Shown: positions 1 through 8,844 of the stretch, piece by piece
How positions within the stretch are numbered: the stretch's first letter is position 1
Layout of the letters: the number at the start of each line of letters is the position of its first letter
From: Mesorhizobium sp. NZP2298
GTDB lineage: Bacteria > Pseudomonadota > Alphaproteobacteria > Rhizobiales > Rhizobiaceae
NCBI RefSeq assembly: GCF_013170825.1
Contig: NZ_CP033365.1
Location: 6,336,001 to 6,400,000 of the forward strand
Length of the DNA stretch: 64,000 bases
Direction of reading: 5' to 3'
Notes under the pieces: generated by a model
What the model was told of the DNA's origin: nothing
What the model saw: only the letters and a program-made list of their open reading frames with translations
Databases searched by the model: none
Made by a program: the position numbers and the translations under genes

Positions 1-339
1 CAGCAATGAGACACCAAGGAAGAGGCCAGGCAGTGCGATCGGGGTGATGCACAGGATTTCGAGAACGCTTCGACCAATCCTCCCTAGCCGCAACCAGGCA
101 AGGGACGCGGCCGTGCCAAGGACAAGGGTGATGATGGCTGTTGCCGTGGCGATCACCAGGCTTTTGACAAGAGCCTGGCCAAGCTGCGGATCCTCGAAGA
201 TCAGCGTGTACCATCTCAGGCTGTAACCGTTGATGGGGAAGGAAAACGATTGCTCCGCATTGAAGCTGAACAAGACGATTACGACGAGCGGAATCAGGAG
301 ATATGCCAAGGTCGCGTAGACGACCGCCTTCAGCAACAT
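1..339 (-). CDS. ABC transporter permease, PotC-like (3' end outside window)
   Basis: Inner-membrane permease half of a spermidine/putrescine-type (PotC family) importer. The visible 113 codons begin MLLKAVVYATLAYLLIP and show a first membrane helix at about residues 5-25, the segment SFSFPINGYSLRWY, and a second helix at about residues 58-80; this N-terminal layout is typical of PotC-like permeases. The EAA loop lies beyond the window edge. The ATG overlaps the stop of the preceding permease (ATGA), so the two are translationally coupled. It is the last visible gene of the binding protein-permease-permease operon; the operon's ATPase would be expected further left. Confidence 0.85.
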   Translation of the reverse strand, partial: MLLKAVVYATLAYLLIPLVVIVLFSFNAEQSFSFPINGYSLRWYTLIFEDPQLGQALVKSLVIATATAIITLVLGTAASLAWLRLGRIGRSVLEILCITPIALPGLFLGVSLL

Positions 340-1220
340 CACGCAACCTCCTTGGCAGGTTTGGTTTTACGCCTGGCCGGAATGAGTCCCGTGAGGCGGC
401 CCAGGGCAAGCACGAGCGCATAGATGACCAGCGATACAAGGAACATGAGAAAGGCCTGGGCGGCCCCGAGCGGCCAATTGCCGGTCTTTCGGAATTGATC
501 CGCGATAAGAAGGCCGGTCGTTTGGCCCGAGGACCCGCCGACCATCTGCGGCGTGACGTAATCACCTGCCACAAGGATGAATGTCAGCATGAAGGCGCCG
601 ACAAGGCCTTGCGCGGCGTTGGGAGCGACAACCCGGAAGAAGGCCCCCAAAGCCGATGTGCCGAGATCGCGCGATGCCTCGATAAGTTCCGCCTTGATCT
701 CGCTCATCGCTGAAACGACCATCAGAATCGCGAATGGCAGATAGATGTGGGTCAGCGTTATCGCGACCGCAAATGGGCTGAACAGGAACGCTTGGACGGG
801 TGTGTGGACGATTCCGAGTTGAAGCAAAACCGCGTTGAGCAGGCCGTTGGTGCCAAGCAATGTGCGCCAGGCGTAGATTCTGACGAGGTAGCTGGAGAAC
901 CACGTGACGAGAATGAGATAGAAGATGATCTTCGATCTGGCGACGTAAGTCAGGTAATATCCGACAGGGATCGATAGACAGAGCGTTACGGACGCGGTGA
1001 TGAGACCGATTACGATTGCGTTGTAGGTCACACGCAGGAAAAGCGGCGATCGTATCGCCGATATGTAATTGGTCAGCACAAAGTCTGGAACGATGCGGAA
1101 GCCGGATGACATCCAGAAACTATAGGAGAACAGCAATATAGCGGGCACCACGAAGAACAACAGCATGTAGATTGCCGCCGGCGCGGCCAGAATGCCTCCG
1201 GTTCTTTGTGATGAGGTCAT
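339..1220 (-). CDS. ABC transporter permease, PotB-like
   Basis: Inner-membrane permease of 293 aa from the spermidine/putrescine (PotB) family. It has about six hydrophobic helices, the first at residues 10-30, and an EAA-type cytoplasmic loop (EASRDLGTSALGAFFRVVAP) for contact with the ATPase. The ATG at 1220 is preferred over an in-frame upstream start at 1247 because AAGGA sits six bases before it. It overlaps the next permease by ATGA and follows a binding-protein gene after a short gap that holds a hairpin. Substrate cannot be read from sequence; the family transports polyamines, but Rhizobiales paralogues serve many small cationic or carboxylic solutes. Confidence 0.9.
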   Translation of the reverse strand: MTSSQRTGGILAAPAAIYMLLFFVVPAILLFSYSFWMSSGFRIVPDFVLTNYISAIRSPLFLRVTYNAIVIGLITASVTLCLSIPVGYYLTYVARSKIIFYLILVTWFSSYLVRIYAWRTLLGTNGLLNAVLLQLGIVHTPVQAFLFSPFAVAITLTHIYLPFAILMVVSAMSEIKAELIEASRDLGTSALGAFFRVVAPNAAQGLVGAFMLTFILVAGDYVTPQMVGGSSGQTTGLLIADQFRKTGNWPLGAAQAFLMFLVSLVIYALVLALGRLTGLIPARRKTKPAKEVA

Positions 1221-1249
1221 CGCAATTCCTTTGACAAGAAAGCGCAAGA

Positions 1250-1268
1250 GCCGGTCTCGCCGACCGGC
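1250..1268. repeat. Hairpin behind the binding-protein gene (module A)
   Basis: Perfect 7-bp inverted repeat GCCGGTC/GACCGGC with a 5-nt loop, in the gap between the PotD-like gene (stop at 1291) and the permease start at 1220. No U-run follows on the minus strand, so an RNA-stabilising or attenuating stem is more likely than a full terminator. Confidence 0.6.
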
Positions 1269-1290
1269 CCCGACGACTGGTTACGGTGGA

Positions 1291-2439
1291 CTACAGGCCT
1301 GCCTTGAATTCCTGCCAGGCCTGGACCCAGTCCGCATAGGTCGCGTGCTCGCCATCATCGTCGACGGGGGGAATACCCGGCAAGCCAGACGCGAATATTT
1401 CGTTGATCTTCGAATAGTCGATCCGCTTGCGGGCGTCGGCATCCAGAAGCGCGACGGCCTTCTTCGAGACCGGCGCCTGCACGACCGCCGTCGCGACCTT
1501 GGCCTGGATCTGGGGATCGAGAGACTGGTTGATGAACGCGTGCGCGGTATCGATGTTGTCGGCCGATATGGGAATGAACCAAGCGTCGACCCACAGCACC
1601 GGGCCTTCTTCGGGGATCGCCATTTCGAGTGGCACGCCTTGCGCGCGCACCTGCGTGATGATTGACGGATCCGCCACAAGAACTGCCGCGACTTCCTTCG
1701 ATGCCACGAAATTTGCCACATCGCCCTGATTGATCGAGATCAGGCGCGCCTGGTTTCGATACAGGACGTAATTCTCGAACGCCTTGCCTAACTCCTCACG
1801 AGTCAGCAGAGGATACTTGTCCCCCAAGCCGACCAGGCGGGCGATCAACGGCCAGTTGCCCGTCGCATCGTCCATTATCGCGATCTTTCCTTTCAGGCTC
1901 GGGTCCAGCAGATCCTTGTAGGACGCGGGTTTTTTGATCATGTCGGAGTTATAGAGGAGGGTGTTGAAGCCCCATATGTAGGGCGATCCCCAATGCTTGC
2001 CGTCCGAGAACCATGTCGGCTTGTCGAAGAATACGTCAAAGAGATTGTCCGCGTTGTAGTTCGGTATTTTGGACATATCGATCGGCGAAACGATCTTCAT
2101 ATCCTTGATATAAAGCTTGCTGTAGGCCTGATTGTATTCGGCAAGATCGATGGGGGGAGGATTGCCGGCAATAAATTTGGCCTGGACATCGTCCTGAGAC
2201 GCTATCGATGAGGTTTCCGCGGTGACACCATTGGTCGACCGCCACTCCCGCAGCTCATTCGTCATGTCGTAGCCTTCCCACGCCATGATCTGCAATGAGC
2301 CGCCAACCGCCGCACGGGCTGGCGTTACGAACAGTCGTCCCGTCGACACTCCAAGGCCGGCCCCTGCCAGGCCAAGCAGCGCGGTACGTCGGGTAAACTG
2401 GATTGTTTCAAGCATAGACGTCTTCGGTTCTTTCGCCAT
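1291..2439 (-). CDS. ABC transporter substrate-binding protein, PotD-like, Tat signal
   Basis: Periplasmic binding protein of 382 aa that would deliver a polyamine-like solute to the two PotB/PotC-like permeases downstream. A twin-arginine signal (FTRRTALLGLAG, residues 16-27) is followed by a hydrophobic stretch and an ARAA cleavage region; mature-protein motifs such as LQIMAWEGYD and SPYIWGFNTLLYN are typical of the PotD/PotF group. The ATG at 2439 has AAGGGG seven bases upstream; a longer start at 2469 has no good ribosome site. It heads its own transcription unit, with an operator-like motif and promoter at 2481-2510. Confidence 0.9.
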   Translation of the reverse strand: MAKEPKTSMLETIQFTRRTALLGLAGAGLGVSTGRLFVTPARAAVGGSLQIMAWEGYDMTNELREWRSTNGVTAETSSIASQDDVQAKFIAGNPPPIDLAEYNQAYSKLYIKDMKIVSPIDMSKIPNYNADNLFDVFFDKPTWFSDGKHWGSPYIWGFNTLLYNSDMIKKPASYKDLLDPSLKGKIAIMDDATGNWPLIARLVGLGDKYPLLTREELGKAFENYVLYRNQARLISINQGDVANFVASKEVAAVLVADPSIITQVRAQGVPLEMAIPEEGPVLWVDAWFIPISADNIDTAHAFINQSLDPQIQAKVATAVVQAPVSKKAVALLDADARKRIDYSKINEIFASGLPGIPPVDDDGEHATYADWVQAWQEFKAGL

Positions 2440-2480
2440 GTCATTCCCCTTTCGTGTTGGTTCATTCACTTTTTTATAAT

Positions 2481-2510
2481 GGATATTGGATATAATAAAT
2501 TCGCAGTCAA
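2481..2510 (-). promoter_or_regulatory. Promoter with operator-like motif A, upstream of PotD-like gene
   Basis: Reading the minus strand, TTGACT (2505-2510) is followed after 16 bp by CAATAT (2483-2488). The -10 region lies inside GGATATTGGATA (2481-2492, plus strand), whose core ATAT-TGG-ATAT is an inverted repeat. Nearly the same 12-mer occurs before the sugar-binding-protein gene at 10758, and related copies occur before the dapA-like gene at 5291. Overlap with the -10 suggests a repressor site; the regulator is not evident in module A. Confidence 0.55.
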
Positions 2511-2576
2511 ATCATTTGTGAAGCGTGGTGCGGGCCAGGCAGTCCGGCTCCGCGGCCGATCGCCCTCCGGTGGATT

Positions 2577-4223
2577 TCAGCTCAAGCGCTTCTCGTCGGC
2601 GTAGTGCGCCACTTGCGGTGGCAGCGCCTGGCGACCTCGCACGCGATCGACCATCTTCTCGGCGATCATCATTGTCGGGCAGTGGAGGTTGCCGTTGGGA
2701 ATGCGCGGCATGACAGAAGCATCGATCACCCGGAGGCGTTCGACACCATGGACCCGGCCTTCGTCATCAACGACAGCCATGTCGTCATTGCCCATCCGGC
2801 AACTCGAGCACGGATGGTATTGCGTCCCCATATTCTCCTTGAGCCAAGAGAAGACCTCTTCGTCGGATTTCTTGCGCAGGCCGGGGACGATAGCTTCGCC
2901 GCGGATGCTATCCCAACCCCTTTGTTGGATGATCTCGTCGGTATGACGAACGCCGTCGATCAGATTCCGCCTGTCCTGCTGTTGTTGGAGATAGTTCAAC
3001 ACGATTGACGGGTGCAGTCTCGGGTCAGCCGATTTGAGCGTCACCGCCCCTCGGCTTTCCGGCCGGCCAAGGCACACCTGATATTGGAATCCTTCCTCGA
3101 TGTTGACCTTTCCATGCATCAGCTCGCCGAGCATCGGCAGGAACTCGTGCTGGATGTTGGCATACTCGACGGAATCGCTGCTTTTGAAGAAGGAGCCGAC
3201 TTCCCACAGATTGGTAATGCCCAAGCCCTTTCTGAAGAACAGCCATTGTGCGCCGATGAACGCCATCTTGATGAGGTTCATGTCGACCGCCGGAGACACG
3301 CCTCGATGCGAGGCACGATACTTGACGGATACGGCGACATGATCCTGCAAGCCTTTTCCCACACCGGGAACCTCAGCCACGCCCTTGATGCCATACGCGG
3401 CAAGTTCCGCGGCGGGACCAACACCGGAAAGGAGAAGCACATGCGGCGAGTTGAAGGCGCCGCCGCACAGGATAACCTCGCGCTCGGCTTCAACTGACTG
3501 AACCACGCCATCTTTCTCGAAGGTGACGCCGACAGCTTTCCGCCCACTGAAATCGACCTTGTGAACCAGGGCGTTCAAAAGCAGCTCGACATTACCGCGC
3601 TTGATGGCTGGGCGAAGATAGGCTCTCCCCCCACTCGCGCGGATACCATTGTCGATGTTGGCCTGATAGGCGTGGACGCCTTCCTGGCGATAGGCGTTGT
3701 AGTCTTCGCTCAACGGGTGCCCGGCCTGCTGCCCGGCTTCCAGGAACGCACGGAAGGGCTCGAGCTCGGCCTTCAGCGTCGTGATCCGTATTGGCCCCTG
3801 CCCGCCCCTGTATTCATTGCTCCCCTTGTCATACGATTCCAGTTTCTTGAAATAGGGAAGGCAATGGGCATAGGACCAGTTGGGAAGACCATTTTCCGCC
3901 CAGCGGTCGAAGTCGCGTGGATTTCCCCGCACATAGACCATGCCATTCAGGGATCCCGAGCCGCCAAGCATCTTGCCGCGAAGATGTGTGACCATGCGGC
4001 CATCGAGAGCCGCCTCGGGCCCTGTTTCGAATTCCCACGTCCGCTTTTTGTCAGTCAGCGGATAGGACATTGCGGCAGGCATTCGAACATAGATCGAATT
4101 GTCGTGCGGCCCCGCCTCGAGGACGAGAACATTGACATTACGGTCCTCGCCGAGCCGGGCGGCGACAATGGAGCCGGCCGCTCCAGATCCCACGACAATG
4201 TAATCGTATTTCTTCGAACGCAC
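2577..4223 (-). CDS. GMC-family FAD-dependent alcohol dehydrogenase (choline dehydrogenase-like)
   Basis: Flavoprotein of about 548 aa that should oxidise an alcohol to an aldehyde in the cytoplasm or at the membrane face. The N-terminal dinucleotide fold YDYIVVGSGAAGSIVAARL is followed by GMC signature 1 (GKMLGGSGSLNGMVYVRG) and signature 2 (GAFNSPHVLLLSGVGP). The C-terminal active-site pair is visible as the His of YHPCSSCRMG and the His of NGNLHCPTMMI. The GTG at 4223 with GGAG eight bases upstream is preferred; an earlier in-frame GTG at 4280 lies inside a hairpin. It probably shares a promoter with the dapA-like gene just upstream. Closest named family: BetA/AlkJ-type; substrate unknown. 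Confidence 0.9.
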   Translation of the reverse strand: MRSKKYDYIVVGSGAAGSIVAARLGEDRNVNVLVLEAGPHDNSIYVRMPAAMSYPLTDKKRTWEFETGPEAALDGRMVTHLRGKMLGGSGSLNGMVYVRGNPRDFDRWAENGLPNWSYAHCLPYFKKLESYDKGSNEYRGGQGPIRITTLKAELEPFRAFLEAGQQAGHPLSEDYNAYRQEGVHAYQANIDNGIRASGGRAYLRPAIKRGNVELLLNALVHKVDFSGRKAVGVTFEKDGVVQSVEAEREVILCGGAFNSPHVLLLSGVGPAAELAAYGIKGVAEVPGVGKGLQDHVAVSVKYRASHRGVSPAVDMNLIKMAFIGAQWLFFRKGLGITNLWEVGSFFKSSDSVEYANIQHEFLPMLGELMHGKVNIEEGFQYQVCLGRPESRGAVTLKSADPRLHPSIVLNYLQQQQDRRNLIDGVRHTDEIIQQRGWDSIRGEAIVPGLRKKSDEEVFSWLKENMGTQYHPCSSCRMGNDDMAVVDDEGRVHGVERLRVIDASVMPRIPNGNLHCPTMMIAEKMVDRVRGRQALPPQVAHYADEKRLS

Positions 4224-4258
4224 CTGTCTCACTCCGGCTTCAAAATTCGGCGATGAAA

Positions 4259-4290
4259 CCGGCGGACAACCTAGTGCCACTGTCCGCCGG
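4259..4290. repeat. 10-bp hairpin between dapA-like gene and GMC gene
   Basis: Perfect inverted repeat CCGGCGGACA/TGTCCGCCGG with a 12-nt loop, between the stop at 4338 and the GMC start at 4223. Only a weak TTTC follows on the transcribed strand, so it may attenuate rather than terminate. It also argues against a GMC start at 4280. Confidence 0.65.
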
Positions 4291-4337
4291 TCCTTCTCAA
4301 TATGACGATCCGAAGATCATGATGATGATCTTAGAGA

Positions 4338-5249
4338 TCATGCGGCCTGCGGTAGCGAGTAGTTTTCGAGCTGCTTGATCGCGTCCTTGATGGTACGCGT
4401 CACGAATTCCCGCTCGTCGCCAACGAGCGGCAAGCGCGGTCCACGCACCCATTCGGGCGCGCCATAGACCAGGCTCTCGGAGAGCTTGATGTACTGGACG
4501 AGCTTCACGTGAGTATCGAGATGGAAAGCCGGTGTCAGCAATCTGTAAAGCTGCAGCGCCTCATCCTTGCGCCCCTGGTTGCAAAGGTTGAACAGCGTGA
4601 CGCATTCCTTGGGCCATACATTTGTCATGCCCGACACCCAGCCGACCGCACCGAGCGCGACGCTCTCGACGACCTGATCGTCGACGCCACAGAAAATCTG
4701 ATACCGATTGCCGAGCGCTACATACATGTCGGTCACGCGACGGACATCGCCGGTCTCTTCCTTGACGGCTACGATGGTCGGCGAGTCGGCCAGTTCCTGC
4801 AAAACCCGAGGGGTAACGTCGACACCGTAGGCGATCGGATTGTTGTATATCATGATCGGTAGCCCACTGGCCCTGGCCAGGCTCTTGTACCATTCGGCTG
4901 TCTCTCGAGCATCGGACTTGTACCCAAGGGTGGGGAACGCCATCAGGCCCTCCACACCAAGTTTCTCGAATTCACGAGCACGAGAATTGGCGTCAGCCTG
5001 GGTGATCTCGGCAAGTCCGGACAGAACTGGAACCCGCCCGCCGGCCGCTTCTTGAGCGCTACGGATGACGAGTTCCTTCTCGGAAGGAGTGAGGCAGGCA
5101 TTTTCGCCGAGCATCGGCAAAACGATCACGCCCGAAACCCCGTTGGTGATCAGCCTGTCAATGGCAGACTGATTAGCCTGTACATTGATCGAGCCGTCCT
5201 GATTCAGCTTGGTGGTTACGGCGGGAAACACCCCAGTCCAGTTGTTCAT
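4338..5249 (-). CDS. Dihydrodipicolinate synthase/N-acetylneuraminate lyase family protein
   Basis: Cytoplasmic class I (Schiff-base) aldolase-type enzyme of 303 aa in the DapA superfamily. The catalytic tyrosine is Y135 in MIYNNPIAYG and the Schiff-base lysine is K163 in IVAVKEETGD; the segment LPMLGENACLTPSEKELV replaces the usual GTTGE motif, pointing to a catabolic lyase or dehydratase subgroup and not lysine biosynthesis. The ATG at 5249 has GAGGA five bases upstream. It lies between a dimethylformamidase-like hydrolase and a GMC oxidoreductase, with an operator-like motif before it, so a role in degrading the imported compound is inferred. A keto-deoxy acid or related keto acid is a reasonable but unproven substrate. 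Confidence 0.88.
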   Translation of the reverse strand: MNNWTGVFPAVTTKLNQDGSINVQANQSAIDRLITNGVSGVIVLPMLGENACLTPSEKELVIRSAQEAAGGRVPVLSGLAEITQADANSRAREFEKLGVEGLMAFPTLGYKSDARETAEWYKSLARASGLPIMIYNNPIAYGVDVTPRVLQELADSPTIVAVKEETGDVRRVTDMYVALGNRYQIFCGVDDQVVESVALGAVGWVSGMTNVWPKECVTLFNLCNQGRKDEALQLYRLLTPAFHLDTHVKLVQYIKLSESLVYGAPEWVRGPRLPLVGDEREFVTRTIKDAIKQLENYSLPQAA

Positions 5250-5290
5250 TTTTTCCTCTTGCGTTCGATGGCATACCTTACGCCATCACT

Positions 5291-5316
5291 ATATCCAATC
5301 TACAATATCCAATATT
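5291..5316 (-). promoter_or_regulatory. Two operator-like motifs upstream of dapA-like gene
   Basis: Two copies of TATCCAAT occur at 5292-5299 and 5306-5313; the second sits in AATAT-CCA-ATATT (5304-5316), an inverted repeat matching the ATAT-TGG-ATAT core at 2483 and 10760. They lie about 35-65 bases before the ATG at 5249. A possible promoter on the minus strand is TGGACT followed after 17 bp by TAGATT, which the motifs overlap. Confidence 0.5.
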
Positions 5317-5394
5317 TCGAGTCCAGCCCTGGCCTTCCTGGCAATTCGAAGACTCTGGACGAAAAGCTCAACTCCTTTTTCGGAATGGAGTGGC

Positions 5395-7545
5395 CTACGC
5401 CTCCCGCAGAAAGTGACGGAGCACGTTGCCCGTCAGCGTCGCAACGTTGTTGTCGTAGTTGTCGTAGGCAAGCGATCCGGCCCAACAGATCGACCCGACG
5501 GAGAATATCCCGCCTCCAGCTCCGGTTTCGATGAAGACGACATCGGACCTGACATTCGGGTTGTTCGGTCCGCTGACATTCGGCTCGACCTGCGTGACGG
5601 ACTCGAGGAACGGGTAGTAGGTATCATTGTGCCGCGAGCTCAGGATCACGCGGGCATTGCTTGGCGTCCCGGCCGCGAAGTCAGCGCTGTCCAACTCGTC
5701 GCCCGCGGCGCCACCGAGGACATAGCCAAAGTCACCGATCATCTCATCGCCGATGCCCTCGAACATGAAGGCAAGGTCGGGACTGTAGGAGTCCTGCGTG
5801 CGAGAATAGCCCGAAGCGGTGCCCCAACCGACGCCGGCCGAGGCGACGCCGAAAAACAGGCGGCTGCTTTGACCTCGGTGCGAATAGAGGCCTCCGATCT
5901 CTCCCGTCGTGGCATGCATCAACTCAGCCGGATGAGACGTCCAGTTGCGCTCACCCGAATAGCCGCGCCGGCACTCCAGCGTCATGGTGTCGTCGCCGTC
6001 ATAGCTCGTCACCCAATACCAGCCGTTGCCGCCGAGATACATGAGGCTCCCGCCCTGTCCGGCATAGGCCTTCAGCGCATCCATCTCCAGTGATGTCGGA
6101 TATTCCGGGTGAGATCCTGAGACAACGACATCATAGCGGGCCAGAAGTTCCAGGCCCATGCGATGCAGGTCCTCGTCCGTCGCCACGTCGAAACCGACGC
6201 CGGATCTCTCCAGCCAGCCGGTGATGTAAAAGTCAGCCGCAAAATGCCGGCGCGCGGCGTTGAGCCAGGTGATGTAGTTGGGCGAAAAATTGACGACAGG
6301 CCGCTTCCACGAGGAATGCATGACACCACTGCCATCCGCATGCCGATCGTAAATCGAAAGCCCCAGTTCAGGGTGCGTATGAACGAAAACATCCGTCTCA
6401 TTGAGCTGGATCTTGTCGCGCATGCGCTTTTGGTGAGCCTCGCCGCGTTCACCGTATCCCAGATGCTCGTTGGCATAGGCGAGATAGGTGTTCGTGGGCG
6501 CCAGAAACAGGACCTTGTTTTTGGATCGCTCGGTCGGCTGGATGTAGAAGGGCAGATGTTCGACCTGGTCGCCCTGTGTGAGCTTGGCGGCATAAATGCC
6601 GCTCGGCGTCGCCTCGGGAAACGTGGCACTGAAATCAGTTTCCCATCGTGCATCGTTCAGATCATCCTCATGGAAATGGATGGCGGACCACTCGGATGGA
6701 TTTTCCTGATAGCGGACCTTCGTTCCTTTCCACAGATGGCCCCGAACCCCGCGAGCAGGCCGATTGACAAGCGTCCCATGCAGGTCGTTGCCGGAAACAT
6801 CGGTGACGATGAGTGTGTCGATCCCCATCGCAAAGTCCCATGACGCGATCGGCTTTGCCCCCTCTCCGGGTGCAGACAACACGGAGGGATTGTCGATCCG
6901 GCCGTTGAACCGGTCCACCGGGCGGTCGCGCTCATCCAGGTTGGAACCGATGAGAATGCGATCGACTCGGGCTGGCTCCGGCGTATCCGGCAGCGCGAGA
7001 AACCGCGTTTGCCCAAAACGTTGGGATGGCCATAATCCGTCGACGGCAAACTCAAGGGCGATGCCGCGATCGCTGCGCCCGCCCTTGATATGGATCCACT
7101 TCCCCTCGTGATCATTGAGGTTCATGGAAAGAATCCTGGCGTCTTCTCCCCAGCCGACGCGCAGTTCAAGCTGGTCTCTCGCGATGACGAGAGACCAGGA
7201 AGCCGTGGTCCGGTCGGTGGCGACAGCCAGGATTGTCTGGCACTCGCGATCCTTGAGAGTTGGCTGGACCCAGACCTCGAAACCAAAAGTCGAGATCACC
7301 GGGGAAAACGTTGGCACCACGATCGCGTACGAACCCGGATCAAGGTCCTGAAGCCGCCCCTGGTAGAAACCGGCCGCCGCGTTGCCAATGCTCTCTTCTC
7401 TCACTGATTGGTCATCGCCATTGATGGCTACGCCATGCAGCCGAACAAACTCGACCGAATATGGCGCCTGGGCCGCACTGACCTTGAAATCGATCGTACC
7501 ACCCGGCTGGATGCTCACATGACTTGCATACCCTAGGATCTTCAC
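5395..7545 (-). CDS. N,N-dimethylformamidase large-subunit-like hydrolase
   Basis: Large cytoplasmic protein of 716 aa resembling the beta (large) subunit of N,N-dimethylformamidase, an amide hydrolase with a mononuclear iron held by two tyrosines and one glutamate. A LamG-like beta-sandwich spans about residues 100-245 (motifs GKWIHIKGG, FNGRIDNPSVL). The C-terminal catalytic domain has NTYLAYANEH (about 352-361), ELGLSIYDRH (Tyr 399) and SGSHPEYPTS (Glu 481). The spacing of Tyr 357, Tyr 399 and Glu 481 is close to that of the iron ligands described for the Paracoccus enzyme, so the site looks intact. The GTG at 7545 with GAGGA six bases upstream fits best. No small subunit gene is nearby. 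The substrate is more likely another amide or carbohydrate-like compound than dimethylformamide. Confidence 0.85.
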   Translation of the reverse strand: MKILGYASHVSIQPGGTIDFKVSAAQAPYSVEFVRLHGVAINGDDQSVREESIGNAAAGFYQGRLQDLDPGSYAIVVPTFSPVISTFGFEVWVQPTLKDRECQTILAVATDRTTASWSLVIARDQLELRVGWGEDARILSMNLNDHEGKWIHIKGGRSDRGIALEFAVDGLWPSQRFGQTRFLALPDTPEPARVDRILIGSNLDERDRPVDRFNGRIDNPSVLSAPGEGAKPIASWDFAMGIDTLIVTDVSGNDLHGTLVNRPARGVRGHLWKGTKVRYQENPSEWSAIHFHEDDLNDARWETDFSATFPEATPSGIYAAKLTQGDQVEHLPFYIQPTERSKNKVLFLAPTNTYLAYANEHLGYGERGEAHQKRMRDKIQLNETDVFVHTHPELGLSIYDRHADGSGVMHSSWKRPVVNFSPNYITWLNAARRHFAADFYITGWLERSGVGFDVATDEDLHRMGLELLARYDVVVSGSHPEYPTSLEMDALKAYAGQGGSLMYLGGNGWYWVTSYDGDDTMTLECRRGYSGERNWTSHPAELMHATTGEIGGLYSHRGQSSRLFFGVASAGVGWGTASGYSRTQDSYSPDLAFMFEGIGDEMIGDFGYVLGGAAGDELDSADFAAGTPSNARVILSSRHNDTYYPFLESVTQVEPNVSGPNNPNVRSDVVFIETGAGGGIFSVGSICWAGSLAYDNYDNNVATLTGNVLRHFLREA

Positions 7546-7615
7546 CGTGTTTCCTCGAAATACGCTGCTGCACACCCGGTTAAAGCCGCGACCGAACCGA
7601 GTTGCGTCGGCAAAC

Positions 7616-8836
7616 TCATGATTTTGCATCCCGGGACAGGAGCCCATCGGCGGTGACGGCAAGCACCAGTATCAACCCCTGAACCAGGTACTTGATCTCG
7701 GTGGGGGCACTGAGCAGCGAAAGCCCATTGGTGATGCTGCCGATAAGCAAGGCCCCAAGAAGGGCCGCCCATACGGACCCACGGCCGCCAAAAAGGCTGG
7801 CCCCGCCGATGACAGCGGCGGCCACCGCCTCGAGCAAGAGCGTTCCGCTGCCGGATTGCGCGGAAACCCCCAATGTGCGTGACGCGGAGATGATGCCGGC
7901 AATGCCAGCCAGCGCGCCAGCGATGATGAACGTGTAAATGCGGATCTGGCCAACATTGATGGCGGCGCGCCGGCTGGCCTCCACGTTCCCGCCAATGGCG
8001 TAGAGATACGTGCCGAACTTCGTCTGGGTCGTGACATAGGCCATGATCGAGAGGAGAACGATCAATATCGCCACCGGCGTTGGAACGCCGCGATCGAGAT
8101 TGAGAATGGCGACAACGAGACCACCGGCGAGGCTCAAGGCCGCGATTGGCAGCAAAACATTGCTCGGGATTGATTGATGGATGCCGAGACGCCTCTTGTG
8201 GTTTGACGACTGGACAAGGAGCGCGGCAACCACGCCGATACCGATGGCCAGAAGCAGGTAGCCGGCCATCGGCGGCAAGAAGCTGTTGGCGATCCACTGG
8301 ATATCGGTCCCCGATAGCGGGATCGACCCGCTCCTCGGCAAGAGCATCAGCAGCACGCCCTGCATGGCAAGCGAGGTGCCTAAGGTAACGATGAAAGCGG
8401 GCGCCCGGAATCTCGAGATGATCAGACCCTGGACCAAGCCGACCGCCGATCCCGTGACAATTGCCGCCAACAGGCACAGCCACGACGGAAGACCGACCGT
8501 TACCAACAGATAACCCATGACACCGGATGCCACCGCACTGAGTGCGGCCACCGAAAGATCGATCTCCTTCACGATGAGAACGAGCACGAGACCCAGCGCC
8601 AGCATAGCCGTCACAACGATCTGAACGGCGAGGTTCGTCAGGTTTCGCGGCGAGAGGAAGCGGTCGTTCATCGCATAGAAGAAAGCCCAGACGAGCGCGA
8701 TCGCGATAAGGACGGGGATAAACCGATACTTGCCGCTGACCCCACTCAGTATCCGTCTCTGCAGATCCCGGGAGCCTGTACGATCATTTTGCAAATTGGC
8801 CCCCTTGCTTATCCGCAGGCCTTTTGAATTGTTCAT
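7616..8836 (-). CDS. ABC transporter permease, XylH/RbsC-like
   Basis: Inner-membrane permease of 406 aa for a monosaccharide-type importer (carbohydrate uptake transporter 2 group). The length and extended loop (about residues 170-230) resemble XylH more than the roughly 320-aa RbsC. Hallmark segments are IVKEIDLSVAALSAVASG and GGNVEASRRAAINV, plus SRTLGVSAQSGSGTLLLEAVAAAVIGGASLFGGRG near the C-terminal ATPase-contact helices. AGGAAA six bases before the ATG supports the start. It follows the ATPase gene by eight bases and precedes the dimethylformamidase-like gene by 70, forming one operon. Confidence 0.9.
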   Translation of the reverse strand: MNNSKGLRISKGANLQNDRTGSRDLQRRILSGVSGKYRFIPVLIAIALVWAFFYAMNDRFLSPRNLTNLAVQIVVTAMLALGLVLVLIVKEIDLSVAALSAVASGVMGYLLVTVGLPSWLCLLAAIVTGSAVGLVQGLIISRFRAPAFIVTLGTSLAMQGVLLMLLPRSGSIPLSGTDIQWIANSFLPPMAGYLLLAIGIGVVAALLVQSSNHKRRLGIHQSIPSNVLLPIAALSLAGGLVVAILNLDRGVPTPVAILIVLLSIMAYVTTQTKFGTYLYAIGGNVEASRRAAINVGQIRIYTFIIAGALAGIAGIISASRTLGVSAQSGSGTLLLEAVAAAVIGGASLFGGRGSVWAALLGALLIGSITNGLSLLSAPTEIKYLVQGLILVLAVTADGLLSRDAKS

Positions 8837-8844
8837 GGGCTTTC

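Noticed and set aside
4259..4290. Rho-independent terminator behind the dapA-like gene
   Set aside because: The stem is strong but is not followed by a U-run, so only a hairpin is reported.
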